NCBI GenBank assembly: GCA_015501595.1
Contig: JADNRX010000050.1
Span: 62,001-126,000 of the forward strand
DNA from: Hymenopellis radicata
Lineage: Eukaryota; Basidiomycota; Agaricomycetes; Agaricales; Physalacriaceae
Direction: 5' to 3'
DNA length: 64,000 nt
The first letter of the stretch is position 1; the number at the start of each line of letters is the position of its first letter. Under the pieces are notes generated by a model. That model saw only the letters and a list, made by a program, of their open reading frames with translations, did no database searches and was not told where the DNA came from. A program made the translations under genes and the position numbers. This document shows, piece by piece, positions 35,653 through 48,289 of the stretch.

Positions 35653-37374
35653 ATGGAAAACGCCACCGCTCCTTTCGAATTATGCCCCCAATGCCACGCC
35701 TCCATCCCATTTGCGTCATACACCCTTCCATATATTTCCAGCAGCGTCAAGGCATTCTACACGCCATTTCGAGGCAGATATCTCAACTATCGAGAACGAT
35801 TTGATGAAGCCGAGCGCGGAACTCGCTGTCATTGCGGCTGAGATCGAACGCGTCAAACTCGTGCTGCAGGCCTTGGAGGAACAACATGCGTACCTTGACA
35901 CACACGTCACGCGTACTCGCCAATTCATTCAACCCTCGCCCATCCGAAAGCTTCCCACAGAAGTACTCGGTATCATCTTCGAGCATGTCTGTGCGTCAGA
36001 TTTGTACAGCGAGTATCGTGGCACTGCCATTTGTCTCAGCGTGGTGTGTTCAAAGTGGCGCAGTATAACGATGAGCACACCCGCCCTCTGGACTACGATC
36101 GTCTATGCCGACTCGCCTGAAGAAGTCAACTACTACCTTGACCGATGTGGAAAGCTGCCATTACGCGTGCACGTGGAAAGCCCTCTTGCTATCTGTGACC
36201 GTTTCTTGGACGACGACACTGGCATGCCGTGTGAGTCCTCGGACACTATGCAAAGATTCCTGAAAACACTCCCCAATGGAAACACATTCACCTTTATTTG
36301 GACCTTGGTGACCTTCACGAGTTTGAAGACCTCTTGATAGGTGCCTTCCAGGTCGGCACAAATGCAGATGAAGATGAGCGCCTCGCGCAGGTTCCCTGCC
36401 CTCACATTCTGGAGTCCGTGACATTGTCCCTTCCAGAGCCACGACACTACTATGCAGAGGTCGTGCTTCCCAAAGTCTTCCAAACCGCCCCAAATCTTAC
36501 ATCCTTCAGCCTATTCAATACTCATTGTCAAACACCCATGACCTACCATTCGATTTGGCCCGCGTGTGGCTTGCCCTGGACACAGATCCGGGATATCACT
36601 CTTTACCACGATGACCTGGACGTCCTGATGCAAATTCCAGAAGAAGTTTACAGCGATGGGAAGCCGTTGACCCTTACGATTTGTTCTAATTATCCCCGAT
36701 GGCAAATAGAGGATGGAGCGGACCTGGTCTCCCCTATCGTATTCGACAAAATCACAGCACTTTGTCTGGAGCCAGAATCTTCGTTTATTAATGACTTACC
36801 CGAGTTCCTTCACGCGATCTCAATGCCTGAGCTCCAGGAGGTTACATTGGACTGTCCTTTGACTTCCAATGTGCACGGGTGGAGCCGCAATGAGAGCGGC
36901 GCGTACACGATTGGCGCAGATGACTTGAATTCGCTCAGTGCCCTTACATCCATGGTGTCCTTATCGAAATGCACGCTTAAAGCGTTCACATTCACCAATT
37001 TGGGTGACGGTCCAGAAGCACCATTCGACGACTCGTTCGCGCACGCGATCATCGCTCTCCTGCGTGAGACACCCGAGCTCGAATCACTGCAGCTCATCGA
37101 AGGCGAGCGGCGGGGGCCACCTCTTTTGACCGAGGAGTTTTTCGAGGTCTGCACTATGCCGGGCGGGCTGGTGCCGAAGCTAAAGTCATTGAAGTTGGTT
37201 TGGGAAAGGGACCGTCAGCCTTCAACTGGTCTGATTCCGATGCTTCAGTCGAGATTGGGCGGGCCATTGACCTCTGTGATTCTTGGCGTCGGAAAGGGTG
37301 GCGAATTTCGGTCGGAGATTCTGGGGTACATGTGCCAGCTGAGAGATGATGGAGTTCAGGCATCGTTGTGGTAA
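35653..37374 (+). CDS. F-box paralogue 5, full length with two frame breaks
   Basis: ATG 35653 starts PFELCPQCHASIPFASYTLP. A one-base break near 35765 precedes FEADISTIENDLM and a coiled coil (AAEIERVKLVLQALEEQHAYL); the F-box PSPIRKLPTEVLGIIFEHVC and WRSITMSTPALWTTIVY follow. A second break near 36262 sits between TMQRFLK and HIHLYLDLGDLHEFEDLL. From there one frame runs through ILESVTLSLPEP, LTSFSLF, LKAFTFTNL, LESLQLIEGE and LKSLKLVWERD to GVQASLW. It is more diverged from paralogues 3 and 4 than these are from each other, so it is an older member. Substrate receptor function inferred from the fold. Confidence 0.75.
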
Positions 37375-37570
37375 TCCCTATAGGCTTGACCGTTTACTAG
37401 TACTGCTTATGATTATCTTGAAAAGCTCAACAAACTATGTTGCATTTGAACTAACTGTACTGATCTGTCTGAAGAGTCTACTTGGCTTCTGTCTCGGTAT
37501 TGTACCTTCTCGGCAGGAAGCCGTACTAGAAGTACATACGCTAGTACCTACGTACACGAGAATGAGTCTC

Positions 37571-38686
37571 TCACGTTCCCGCACTCTTTTGTCCAATTGT
37601 TCCGCTGAACGGTACGCCCTTATCCAACTTCTGTTTCCTACATGACCGTTTCCCCTCTCGACACGGATCGCAACATTTCGCTCTGGAATCCTTTTTCTGG
37701 GCCGCTCGCCAGGTGCATTGTATCCGCATGTTCAGACAGCTGACGCAGGGAGTTCCTACTTCTGGTTTTTCCTTGTTGTCCGCTTCCTCGCTAATTCCTT
37801 GCTGTTGTGTGAATCGCGCTGGAATTCCAGATTTCCTCCTCTTGGCTATGGTGTCCGCATTCGGCGCCACCTCCTCTAATGCTCCTTTCGCGATCCTATT
37901 CGTCGTGGAAGGAGAGCCTCCATGCTTTGGAAGGTTGGCCAATTGCTTAATCGTGGCATCCTGCCCGTGCTAGGAAATTGTCAACTTGTGAGCTAACTTA
38001 CCAGTTCTGGATTAACGGAAGGTTTACCTCCTGTGCGTCACGCTTTCTTTTCACAGGTCGCTCAACGTCCATACCACGCTTTTCCAACAATTCGATGTCA
38101 TGGGCGAAAGGATCCTCGTCGCTGCTTTCCGGACTTGTGTTTCTCGGTGGTGGATCTCTTGCTTCAAGGGGCTGTTGTACTTCACGGACGGGAGTCCGCG
38201 CTTCCACCTTTATGTCCGTAAGAATCGCTTCGTCGAGTAAGTAGTATATCTCACCTGAACGGAACCAGCTTTGGATCTTGGAAGTGGGCGCCTGGCCTCA
38301 GCTGGAGTGGCAGGAGGTCCGGGAAGAGTCTAATAAGGAGTCATCAATGAATCGGAAGTCAAACGGGCCAAGTTTGAAGGACTACGTACCAATGCCTGGT
38401 AAGTCATTGTATTGAAACTAGGAACTTCTCAAGAACGAATTTGACTCGCCTTTGCAGACATAGCTAGTTCTAGTTTCTCAGACAAATCGTAGTTGGTCCT
38501 TTTCAAGTCGTTGTTCTCAGAATCTAGTGCAAGCAATCGATTAGACATTTCGATATTTTTCGAAGACATCTCTGTCCGCTCAAGCTGAAGCTGAGAAAGA
38601 TACTGATTTCTTTCCTTGAGAATTTGATCTCTGTCCTTCTTGAGACGAGCATTTTCGGCTCGCAGGCGTTCTAGCTCAGTGGCCAT
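37571..38686 (-). CDS. Coiled-coil protein with C-terminal Cys-cluster
   Basis: Start at 38686 in ACCACCATGGCC. The N-terminus is a strong leucine-rich coiled coil (LERLRAENARLKKDRDQI, LLALDSENNDLKRTNYDL). Introns then join a Pro-rich piece (LPGPPATPAEARRPLP), VKRKRDAQEV and a C-terminal cluster CVSCLNMRIQC, CCDPCREGKRSC, KQKLDKG. The spacing C-x2-C-x6-C followed by C-C-x2-C-x6-C resembles half of a Zn2Cys6-like or knuckle module that I know from many mushroom proteins of unknown role, some linked to transposon-derived genes. Basic patches suggest nucleic-acid binding. The exact first donor is uncertain (GTCTGC or a GC donor). An 81-codon frame just upstream (38786-39031) may be a further 5' exon. 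No function assigned. Confidence 0.55.
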
Positions 38687-39031
38687 GGTGGTTATGGGTG
38701 AGAAGAATCGGTCACGGTAGGATTTGATGTCGATCACAACTTGAGCTGCAGCACGTACCACCTGTACCACCATCATGGCTCTCGCTCACCACCTCGCTGC
38801 TGCCTCTAAAATCTTACTGCGTATAACGGCGATAACCGCTTTCTCCTGGTCGCGTTTATCGCCATATACAACCCTGTCAGCAATTCCCGTCAACGCGGAC
38901 TCGTCGCAGAGGTTCTGTGCTATATCCGATAGTCCATGCCAGACAGCGTCAGCACGAATGCCTTTCAAGAGGGCGCTCCAAAGGCGGAAGTGTGGTTCGT
39001 AGGGTTTTACGAGGGCTATCGCGTCGCACAA

Positions 39032-39883
39032 GGTCGATTGCCGGCCAGTAGAAGGACAGCTCCGCTAGCAGAAGCCTGATGCCGTAGATTGGTGCTATGT
39101 ATCGGCATAATGAAGGGAAAGTTGCCTACTTGATTTGGTGCGTTGTGCTTTCTTCGCGCTTGGCTGACTTTGACTGACCGTTTTCATTTTTCATGACATA
39201 GTCATTCGTCCCCCGTATCGTTGTCAATCCCGGCCTGCAATGTGAGCCTGTCCGGAAGCGTGTTATTTGATGGCTCAATGTGTGCCCAGCTCTCCGAAAT
39301 ACTCGAATTTGCTCCGCTTTCACGGCTTCGTCCAATAAACTGCTATCCGGATTACAGTCATCCACCCATTGGACGCTAGACTAGCTAAAGTTCGTTGAAC
39401 GCTTCTTGCGGTATCACGACCTCTTCGAAGATCCTACGTCTGTTCTACGGCCAGCACGAGATAAGGGTGTGTTTGCTGAAACTGCTTTGTCGGAAGACAT
39501 CGTACACGCTCTGACGTTTGATACAGGTCGCCAGTGGTTATAAATGTCCAAACTAGAGAGACTTCCGTAATTGATGCAGAGGCCCAACGTCAGTTGTCTC
39601 CTTCTCGTCAAGCATCATGGCATGCCTCGACATTTGGAAGCGTCGAGTCTATTTCCATCATAAACGCGAGGTCATGTTCGATAATTTGAAGAGGCGTAGA
39701 ACTTGGAGCCCGACGCAAACATGGACGAGCCGTGGGCCGTGGCATGGCCACTCGGTATTTGGCGAATTATTTACCGTCATCGTGTTGACGCAAGATTACC
39801 AAGACTCTGACGTTGGGGCCCTACTCACGCCTCGACCGCACAGATATATGGCAGTCGAATCGGAATGAGGAAAGGTAATCACC
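39032..39883. other. Intergenic, nothing recognised
   Basis: Short frames only (for example 39617-39868), without introns or domain similarity. Confidence 0.4.
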
Positions 39884-41375
39884 ATGACCTTGCCCACTAC
39901 TACGCGCCAATTTGCGCTGACTGAGGTGAGTTTAGGTCTATACTGTTCTCATAACGCACGTGCTTATCCCTTGTTTAGGTCGGTTCGTTCCACAACCTAG
40001 CCCTTCAAACTGTCCAAATTCCGAGCCTGCAATCCGGCCAAGTTTTGGTCAGAATTTATGCCGTTTCGCTGAACGTACGCGCCCTTTATTTTATAACAAC
40101 CGTCGTAACTTATAGTGTTAATAGCACCGCGACCTGTTCATGCTGAGCGATGTATCCAGATCGCTTCCGTGCGTTTCTTGTGTTGTTGTGCAAAGTTTCT
40201 TCTAAATTCGCCTTAGGATGAAGCATAACGTCGTCCCACTGTCCGACATGGCCGGCGAGATCGTCGCGGTGAGCGAGGGCGTCAAGGCATGGAAAGTTGG
40301 CGATCATGTCTCGGCGAATGTTGAGCCACCACCTTTACGGCGATACCAGTCTCGAAGCGCAGCTAAGCGCATGGGGCGGACTGGTTGACGGGTATCTAAC
40401 GGAATATTGGGTTGTTGCCGCCCATGTGAGTCCTAGTGGTCGACATCGTGAATACTGCTAATTTTGACACCTAGTCTCTGGTCGCCATCCCTGCGCAATT
40501 GTCTTACGAGGAGGCTTCTGCTCTGCCGTATGTCATACGGCCCCCAGCTTCATCATGCCCTCACAGCCCACATACAGATGTGTAGCAATCACCGCGTACA
40601 ACGTGTTATTCCGTGGAAAGCCCGTCTCAGCTGGGGATGCTGTCCTTCTTTTGGCGACCGGTGGCGTTGCGATGTACGCGTGTGATCCTTCTACTCTCAC
40701 AATCACCTTATTTCGATTCAGGTTTGCTTTGCACGCCGTTGCTGCTGCCCCCACCGTCATAATCGCGTCGTCATCGGACGACAAACTGGCTATTACTTCC
40801 AAGCTCTGAGCGAAGGTGCTGATCAACTACGCCTGACTGGGCGAAGGAAGTCCTTCTCGCGACGGAGGGACGCGGCGTTGACCATGTCGTCGAGGTAATA
40901 CTTCATTGCAGATAGTAGCCATTCACGAGAACTGACATGCTATGACTTGTAAAGACAGCCGTACCGGGCACGATTATGCAGTCCGTGTCTGCAACTCGGT
41001 TTGGAGGCACCGTCACTATCATTGGGGACATGACTAGTGTGGTATGTGCCTTCCTTTACTTATGCTAGCAAATGAGGAGTATTGACTCTTTTCAAGGACA
41101 ACTTCCCCATAAGTGCTCTCTCCGGCCTGATAAAGCACAGATCAGTCGATGTTCGTGGTATCATTGCAGGTTCGCTCGCTCAGTACGTTTCTGATATTAA
41201 ATTCTGAGGATTCGGCTTTACTAATCCCGATATCCACAAGTTCAACGACATGTTGCGTCTTATGCGCGCTCACCCAGAAACAACCCGACCCGTCGTGGAC
41301 AAGGTTTTCCCCTCAAGGATTCGGTGCAGGCCTTTACGTATTTGGAATCGCAGAAACATGTTGGAAAGGTCTCTG
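39884..41375 (+). pseudogene. Decayed zinc-type alcohol dehydrogenase/quinone reductase-like gene
   Basis: Exons in order: PTTTRQFALTE, LQSGQVLVRIYAVSLN, HRDLFMLSD, VPLSDMAGEIVAVSEGVKAW, LYGDTSLEAQLSAWGGLVDG, VAIPAQLSYEEASALP, AITAYNVLF, PVSAGDAVLLLATGGVA, APTVIIASSSDDKLAITSKL, WAKEVLLATEGRGVDHVVE and finally PDIHKFNDMLRLMRAHPETT. This is a complete series for the NAD(P)H-dependent medium-chain reductases (quinone oxidoreductase-like). The gene is broken: one-base shifts at about 40330 and 41310, a TGA after TSKL (40808) and another shift before PDWAKEV. Splice sites are still recognisable, so decay is recent. Confidence 0.8.
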
Positions 41376-41615
41376 AAGCTTGAGAGAATACGGACGCGTT
41401 GGACTATGTGTAAATCTACCGTCTGAATAAACCATTCCTCTGACCGTTCTATCGATAGCACGCGACCGGCATCAGAAACGCCGAAGATTCAACGTCTATG
41501 CGAGATGGTGTCCTCATGGCCTCGCCGGCCCGCTTGACCCCTACTCAGAATTAGACCGGGAGAGCGCAGATAATATCTACGGGCGCGTGTTCACTGGTTG
41601 TTCTTAACGTTCACG

Positions 41616-43114
41616 ATGATGAGGAATCCGGCTGTCAACTTGCTTGTTCTCTTCTTGGCCTGGGCATCAACAGCCACTGCATTCTCGCCTCACTTTCTCG
41701 AGTGTCAAGTAGCCAAAAAGGCTTGTCCTCCTGGGACCATCTTCGTCTCACAAAATGCGAGCGAACTTGGAGTATCGTTCACCAGCATACAAGAGGCTAT
41801 TCTGTCTTTGTCAGTTCCACCTCATCCGAATGTCTTCTAGCCTAAGCTTAGATGTTGACACAGGCCGGAAGAAGGACATGCGACGATCCACATCGCGGCG
41901 GGCTCGTATCATGAAACCGTCAACATCACGCGCAGCGGGCCTCTGACGTTGCTTGGGGAGCTGCCTCCCTCTGCGCTTACTACAGGCGGAGTGGGACTGA
42001 ACAACGGCTCCGCGTTGAACCTCGTCGAGGTCTGGGGTACCCAGTACGTTCAAACGGGCATGGACGACGCGGACTCGGCCGTGCTCACCGTCGCCCCCTC
42101 GCGCGCTGGTGCACTTATCGGTGCCGGACCTACTGGCGCGCCGCTGCAGCCCGAGTTTGGGAATGTCGACTTTAAAGCGTATAATATCAATTTTGCGAAT
42201 AAGGCTGTGAGTGCCTATTTATGACCTCCATGACGATGATGAGGATGTTCAAAGTTGATCATAGGCAAACTATGCCATCTCGCAAGCGCTGGTGACGGAC
42301 ATATCGTACGCGAATGCGTCGTTTTACGGGTGTGCGTTTGCGAGTTATCAGGATACGTGGTATACGGGCCGGAATGGCAGTACATATGTTGTTGATAGTG
42401 TGATCTATGGGCAGACGGATTGTGAGTGTATTTCTGGAGTGCGTCTTGGAGGGTTGAATGTACTAACGATGATTTGTGTAGATTTGTTTGGGTTTGGGAC
42501 TGCGTGAGTTTGTTGTGGTTGAATATCTGACGCGTCTAATATGCTTGCGCGCAGATGGTTCCAGGACGTCATTTTGGCGAATAGAGCGTGTGGAGGGGGG
42601 ATTGTTGCCTGGAAGGGTACGAATCAGACGGATGCGCCTGGCAATCGTTATGGGGCGTATATATCAGATGCGCGCATCATCAGGGTACGTGTCATTTCCG
42701 TATTGTTGTCAGACGAAGCTGATTGCGTGTAAAGTCCCCAGATGCCAACTCCACGACGGATATTACCAAGTCGTGTTACTTGGGCCGGCCTTGGAACGAT
42801 CTGGCGACGACGGTCTTTTTGAATACTTTTATGGAAGATGTGATACAGCCGGTAGGGTGGACTATGTTTAGTGGAAGGTAAGCATCCTGCTACTTATTTG
42901 TTGTGTTTAATATTCATGAACTTGTAGACCCACGATATTCAACACGACGTACTACGCGGAATACAATTCTACTGGTCCAGGGGGTGATACGTCTGCTCGT
43001 TTGGATATTGAGCATATTCTTTCGGAGGAGGAAGCACAAGGGTTTACGGTTGATAGTGTGTTCTTGGAGCACCCGGCGTGGATTGACTATGACTATGTCT
43101 CGTCGTTTACTTGA
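41616..43114 (+). CDS. Secreted pectinesterase (carbohydrate esterase family 8)
   Basis: Seven exons with matching phases give about 390 residues. ATG 41616 (or 41619) starts a signal peptide (NLLVLFLAWASTATAF). Catalytic signatures are intact: SYHETVNITRSGPLTLLG, YANASFYGCAFASYQDTWYTG with the first catalytic Asp (QDT), YGQTDYLFG with the second Asp across an intron, GGGIVAWKGTNQ, and CYLGRPWNDLATTVF with the conserved Arg-Pro-Trp. It de-esterifies homogalacturonan in plant walls and belongs to plant biomass or host-wall degradation. It has no cellulose-binding module and no GPI signal. Exon 4 is only about 24 bp. Preceded by the decayed reductase in the same orientation. Confidence 0.93.
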
Positions 43115-43840
43115 AAGTTGGCACCATTCGTGCGAATGGAATCCATGGCCGTTTCCCGTGTGCTTGGGGGAGTCTTGCTATTACCCATCTAAAATGGAAA
43201 GTAGTGTCCAGTCACTGGTCAATCGTACTTGGAGCCACAACGTATATAATTATCTCATGAGTTAACACGCCACTAGACAGAAGATTCACTTGGCTGTTTC
43301 TGACGCGACTAGGAGGTCCAAATTAGATGCGGCGATCCAAGGATGTTCATCACGTGATCATCTTACTTCTAACGTGCACGTCCGTCAGCGATGCACCGAA
43401 CATGTATATCAGCGGAGCGTACACGTACGGAATCATCCTTCCTTTGTTGTGATGGATTCGTGGCTCTACAAATCCTGGAATCCCTGAACTGCTAGTCTGC
43501 GATCCTAAGATGCCGGTCTGCGCTCCGGAGCCTTGGGGACTGCAGTCCTTTGCCATGCATGGACGCGTCCTTTTCCATGCAATGGACGCATCCTCCAAGG
43601 ATGTGACAGGGTCGGCAACTATTTTCTTTCGCACCATCACGGACGAGCGTCGTCTTCTCATTTGCGACTTGCTACACTGCGAGCTGGTAAGTCACTTTTT
43701 TCTTCTTCCGGCCCACGTTCATTATACATCTACGTCCCTAGTAACGGAATCGTTGCTGGCAAACGTCAGAAAACCTCTCCTGGATCTCGTTGGGGGAACT
43801 TGCCAGTCCGAGCGATACTTCCACCACAATCGAGAGTCTT
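43115..43840. other. Intergenic, nothing firmly supported
   Basis: A frame at 43510-43690 (VLFHAMDASSKD) is coding-like in composition but is not connected to a neighbour by clear splice sites. Confidence 0.4.
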
Positions 43841-45174
43841 ATGTCATTCCCAGTCCAAACAGAAGTCCTCGCGGCAATATTCCTCTTCGCCTGCGACTCC
43901 TTTGAGCGCGAATACTACAAAACCCCACTCTTCCTCAGCCTCGTATGCCCAAGGTGGCGCGAAATAGTTCAGAGCACCCCCGCTCTATGGACCCATCTTT
44001 ATTTCGACCCATACGATGACCCATCCTCCCTCGACCTATTGGAGCATTATCTGCTAATGGCGGATGGCCTTCCATTATTCGTGAAAATCATAGACGCCTT
44101 TACGGATGTCCATTGGGGAACTGACGCCTACCTCGGCCGCTTGGCCACTCTGTGCTCGACCTCTGCTCGATGGAAGGTTGCCGAGATCCACATGGTCTTG
44201 TTCAATAATTTTGAGCGATTGTTGGATTCGGGTGATACCCTCGCCCAACTCGAGTCGCTTACGCTGAAATGGCCATTGGTCAGACCACGCGACGGTGTAC
44301 CCCAGACGTGTTCCTCCGCGCGCCTCGCCTCGCCTCGTTTACTCTCCTTGCAGGCGAGTTCAAGCCAGAGTGTGATAGGGATGTATGGACACCCGGCGCT
44401 CTGCCTTGGGGACAGTTCCAGGAAATTACGACCGACCTCAATGTCCTTGATACTTTTCATGATTTTCCTGCTGGAAGGGAAGCGGCACTGGTGATTCGGA
44501 GTCCAGTTCCCGAATACTGCCAGGAGATTCACCGCGTTATTTCGCTAGGAATAAACTCCCTAGTCCTCGCACCTGGAATTTGGTCGGCTGGGCTTTCGAG
44601 TTTCCTTGACTGTGTATCCATCCCCACGCTGCGAGATCTTAGGCTCGTTTGTCCTGACGCGAACGAAGCAGCGTCCTATCTCGTTGAGCAGAACATAGAT
44701 GACTCGCAGAGCCTTGAGACCTGGAGGGATGCGTTGGACGCAACTGTTAGGATGGTGATGCGCTCAAAATGCGCCCTCAGTTCCTTTGATTTCGGCATGG
44801 ATGGGCTATACTACGGGGACATCGATGATCCCTCGCTGGCGCGTGGGCTTGTCAAAATGGTGCGCGCCTGTTCGGAATTGGAAGTCCTCCGTATTGTGGA
44901 AGCTCCGCCTGGTTGCGGGCCCTCCCTCCTTCAAGACGAGCTCTTGACGATCCCTGTCATGTTGGATCTAAAATCGCTGGAGTTGGTTTGGGCGGATGAT
45001 CGAGAGCCTCCGGATAGTCTTATCTCCTTGTTGGATTCGAGCTCGAAGCTATCCTCCGTTGTGCTGGGGGTTCGTCGTGGTTCTGAACCTGTACTTGTGA
45101 AGGAAGTTGGAGCAGACGTGTTGAATTGTATGCGGCGGCTTAGAGAAAGGGGCATCGAAAGCAGCCTTTGGTAA
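43841..45174 (+). CDS. F-box paralogue 6, N-terminally short, one frame break
   Basis: First in-frame ATG 43841: SFPVQTEVLAAIFLFAC (F-box), then PLFLSLVCPRWREIV and STPALWTHLYF. It lacks the CPQCH element and most of the coiled coil found in paralogues 3, 4, 5 and 7. A one-base break at about 44295, next to CCCC, separates LKWPLVRPRDG from PDVFLRAPRLASF. The remaining frame is open through LRDLRLVCPDANE, MVRACSELEVLRIVEAPP, LKSLELVWADDREP and SSVVLGVRRGSE to GIESSLW. Predicted SCF adaptor; the missing N-terminus may mean a truncated copy. Confidence 0.7.
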
Positions 45175-45334
45175 AAAAAAAAAGCTCTTATCTATTAGTA
45201 GACTTTACTACTTGACAGTAAACACAACCTGCATTTTGACGATACTTGGGTCTGGACGCGCGCGCCAGCTGTTATAAGACGTATTATTTGATCGATCAGT
45301 CCTCAGGTCAAATTCCGTTTTGTCTCTTCCCCTC

Positions 45335-47493
45335 ATGAAGATCACCGTTGAAAACCAAGCAGCCGTGCTTGGCGCTGGGCCCGGCGCCATTAAATCTGCT
45401 TTGTCTGAGCTTTTTGGGAAACTTACAGAACCCGATGCAGATCTAACGCTTCGGTTTGTTTATCTCGTAAGTCCTACTGGGTTACTTCACGACGATGTAC
45501 TTCAATGTCCCACTCATTAGAACAACCTCGACAGCCGATTTCGACAGGCACGCGATCGTAAAATGATGTCCTCTATGGCGTCCGGCTTTGACTATTTCTC
45601 CAAAGCGGCATACGAGGCTGGGATTGTAAAGACTTTTCTGGAGATCGCCAAGGATACGAGGGCAAATGAAGATGTCGTGTATAACACAGTCAACGCGTTG
45701 AATGGACTGGGTACCTTTCTTGGTTTAGGGAACAAGGTGGAGAGGCTAGCTCTTACGAAGCAATTTGTCGAATACGGCGGAGTGAGGCTGTGTATGGAGG
45801 TATGTATATCCGAAGCTAGATGCCCAGGGCTCATAATGGTGATAGAAAGCAGATTCAGACGCGTTATGCATCCCGAGACACGTCGCCGTTATCTGTCTAC
45901 GCGCTTTCGCCGGCGATGGCTACCTCGCCGAGTTTCTCAGCGTTGACCAGACATCCGAGTTGATGATTGCCGCGTGCCGATACATCCTTTCGGGACCCTC
46001 ATTCTTCATCGACCAGATGAATGACCCGGAAACAACGTTTCAAAGCTTCTTTGGATTCAATAGACATGGGGTGAGGTCCCTGTTTTCTTAGCGCTTATCA
46101 TTCCACCTAACGTTGATGAAGGTATCCCATCGGACGCAGCGCGCTATGCACCACGATACTATGCCATGGGCCAGGAGAACGCCGCTCGCGTCATCCACGC
46201 GCTCTTGTGCAGACGCAATCCTCCCTCACAGCGCTTCAAAACGGATGTACTCAAGCACGACTCTGAGTTGATCGACCTGCTTATGGAGTGCCTCTCATTT
46301 GTGAGGCCAGACTGGTACCCTGAATCGGACGTTGTGTCGCTAACCTCCGAGTCGTTATCGATGCTTTTGGGAGGCACGATATATGTCGTCAACGGGATTG
46401 AAGTAGATCTTAGTGCTGAAGGATTAGGGAAGGAGTATCAAGAAGACCGAGAGGCGTTGAAGGAGGCACTGCTTCTTTTCCTCTCCCGCTCCACAACAAT
46501 CAGCACGCTCATTATCGCTTGGTTGAATCTAGAGCAAGAGAAATGGCAGACCATCAAAAGGTACATATAGCTTTTACCCACAATTTGTTCTTACTAATTT
46601 TCCATTTCAGAAACTTCTATGCCACCAAGACCAAGTACCTCGCTCAAGTTTCATACGAGCTAGAAGAATTCCTCGACATCTTCCAGCACAGAGGCAATAG
46701 CCGCGCCGCCATGCTTCGTATCGTCGCTGCACTCACTGTGATCGTCCCCTCTGAGCTCTCCGATGACACCCTCCTCTCCTTCCTTCATATTGGCTCGTCG
46801 GCATCCCAGAAGCTCTTCCCCATGAACGCCATCCGCCAGGAAAGCGACCAATATGACTACCTCGATCACAACTTTGAAGTCTTCCGCATGCCTTTATCCG
46901 CACAAGGTACTCAAGAGCAGTTCGATGCCCCAAATCAGATCGCGCCGGAAGGCATTCTGGGACCGACAGTTCTCGTCCGGCTCTTGAAGATTCTCCATCA
47001 GCGCGGCAAATTGGCGGCTCCGCCGAAGAAGCTCCCAGTCGGCGTATCTGGCACGACGTTAGCGGAGGTCAAATCCATCTTGAGTGAAGACAATATTCGG
47101 CGGTTCTTGTTATTGGCGAAGGCTCGTACGACGGAGCGCAGAGAGGCGGGGCATACGAGGTACAAGAAGGACAGGGAGCCAGATTTTGCCGGGTTCGCGT
47201 ATTACAGCGCGGCTGAGCTTGCAGCAGCATTGGTGGCGTTCGATGACGCCACCGCGGAGACAGGGAAGTGGAAAGCGTGTCTGCGGGATGTGCGGATGGA
47301 GGTTGTGATGTCGTTGGGAAACGCGGCTGAGATGGCGCTGGGAGTAAGACAGGAGAAGAAGGCGCTGTACTACGCGACGACTGTGGTGCAGTTCGCGGAG
47401 AAGCTGGCGGGAACGGAGTATGCCGTTGGGGATGATTACCTTGTGAAGAATAGGCGGCGTGCAGAGAGAGCAAGGGCTGCTGTGAAGCAGTAA
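45335..47493 (+). CDS. Conserved helical (TPR-like) protein of unknown function
   Basis: ATG 45335 (CCTCATGAAG). Exons encode MKITVENQAAVLGAG, DSRFRQARDRKMMSSM, EDVVYNTVNALNGLGTF, LRAFAGDGYLAEFLSV and ENAARVIHALLCRRNPPSQRF. After a clear intron (GTACATATAG to TTTCAG) they continue FYATKTKYLAQVSYELEEFL and FAGFAYYSAAELAAALVAFD, with C-terminal helices ALYYATTVVQFAEKL that look like a TPR tail. Some 640 residues. The junction near 46080 (GGGG at the donor) is one base out of phase, the only conflict. The protein appears to be an all-helical scaffold; I recognise no named family, catalytic motif, targeting signal or membrane segment. Confidence 0.65.
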
Positions 47494-48289
47494 GAAGGGC
47501 CAAGGTCATGTAAGCCATCTATGAAGAAGAATAAGATAAATGTAAGTGTATCAATCTAGAGGATTACTACTATACCTGTTGTAGTACTTCTTGACCATTC
47601 TGTTTCCTGAAAGGTTTACCATATACTTCTACCACAGGTGCACCGGAACTGCAGACGTCTTAGTCTAACTAGGCATCGAGGGACATGTCCTCGTAGTTGT
47701 TGGAGTCCGTGACCACTGGTTAGTGGCGCAGTGGTCACGGACTCTAACAGTAGTAAGTCCCGAACTCCTACCCTCGAGCGATCAAGAGAGTGCAGTGCTT
47801 GTTTGGTAATCGTGACTCTTTCTCTTCCGCTTTTCGGGCGGGCACTGGCGGGAACACAGGAAGAAGACCGGATGTTGACATGTTGTTCGTTTGATGTTTT
47901 GGTTGATGGTTACGACGTAGACCAAGAGAGCGGATGGTCCAAAAGGAGGTTGACCACGCGGATTTCGAAATGCCGGCCGCCGGAGCCAACCTCTCCTCTC
48001 TCGTCCACTAACTTTCATCTGCTGGATTATATGTTCTTCATCGCGTCCAGCGCAACAAAATACCTCAATAGTAACAATGACTTATCATCCGCTTCTCTAT
48101 TCTTCAAGCCGTTCTTATCAACACGATATTCTCTTGCAATTAGTATCATGATAGCCAGACTTCTCTTGGTTGTACCCGCCGAGCTCTTGGCAGAGTTAGT
48201 TGGCGTGCTCCAAGGTCTTACGAGTTCTTAGCCTCTTGAGCACTGTATTTCTCTCCCCAACGCTCGTCACCCACTTTCGTTCAACCACC
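47494..48289. other. Intergenic with hairpin
   Basis: Contains the inverted repeat at 47703-47744 and the promoter of the Skn1/Kre6-like gene. A 166-codon frame (47731-48231) crosses the hairpin, lacks similarity and is not believed. Confidence 0.5.
47703..47744. repeat. Inverted repeat, 16-bp perfect arms, 10-bp loop
   Basis: GAGTCCGTGACCACTG pairs exactly with CAGTGGTCACGGACTC; similarity extends imperfectly several bases outward (tgttg/ctaac). It lies about 210 bp after the stop of the helical protein gene. It could act as a 3' RNA hairpin or be a solo end-to-end remnant of a small transposon. Confidence 0.85.

Noticed and set aside
47731..48231. 166-codon frame upstream of the Skn1/Kre6-like gene
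   Set aside because: Reads through the hairpin and has no domain or splice structure; more likely promoter DNA.
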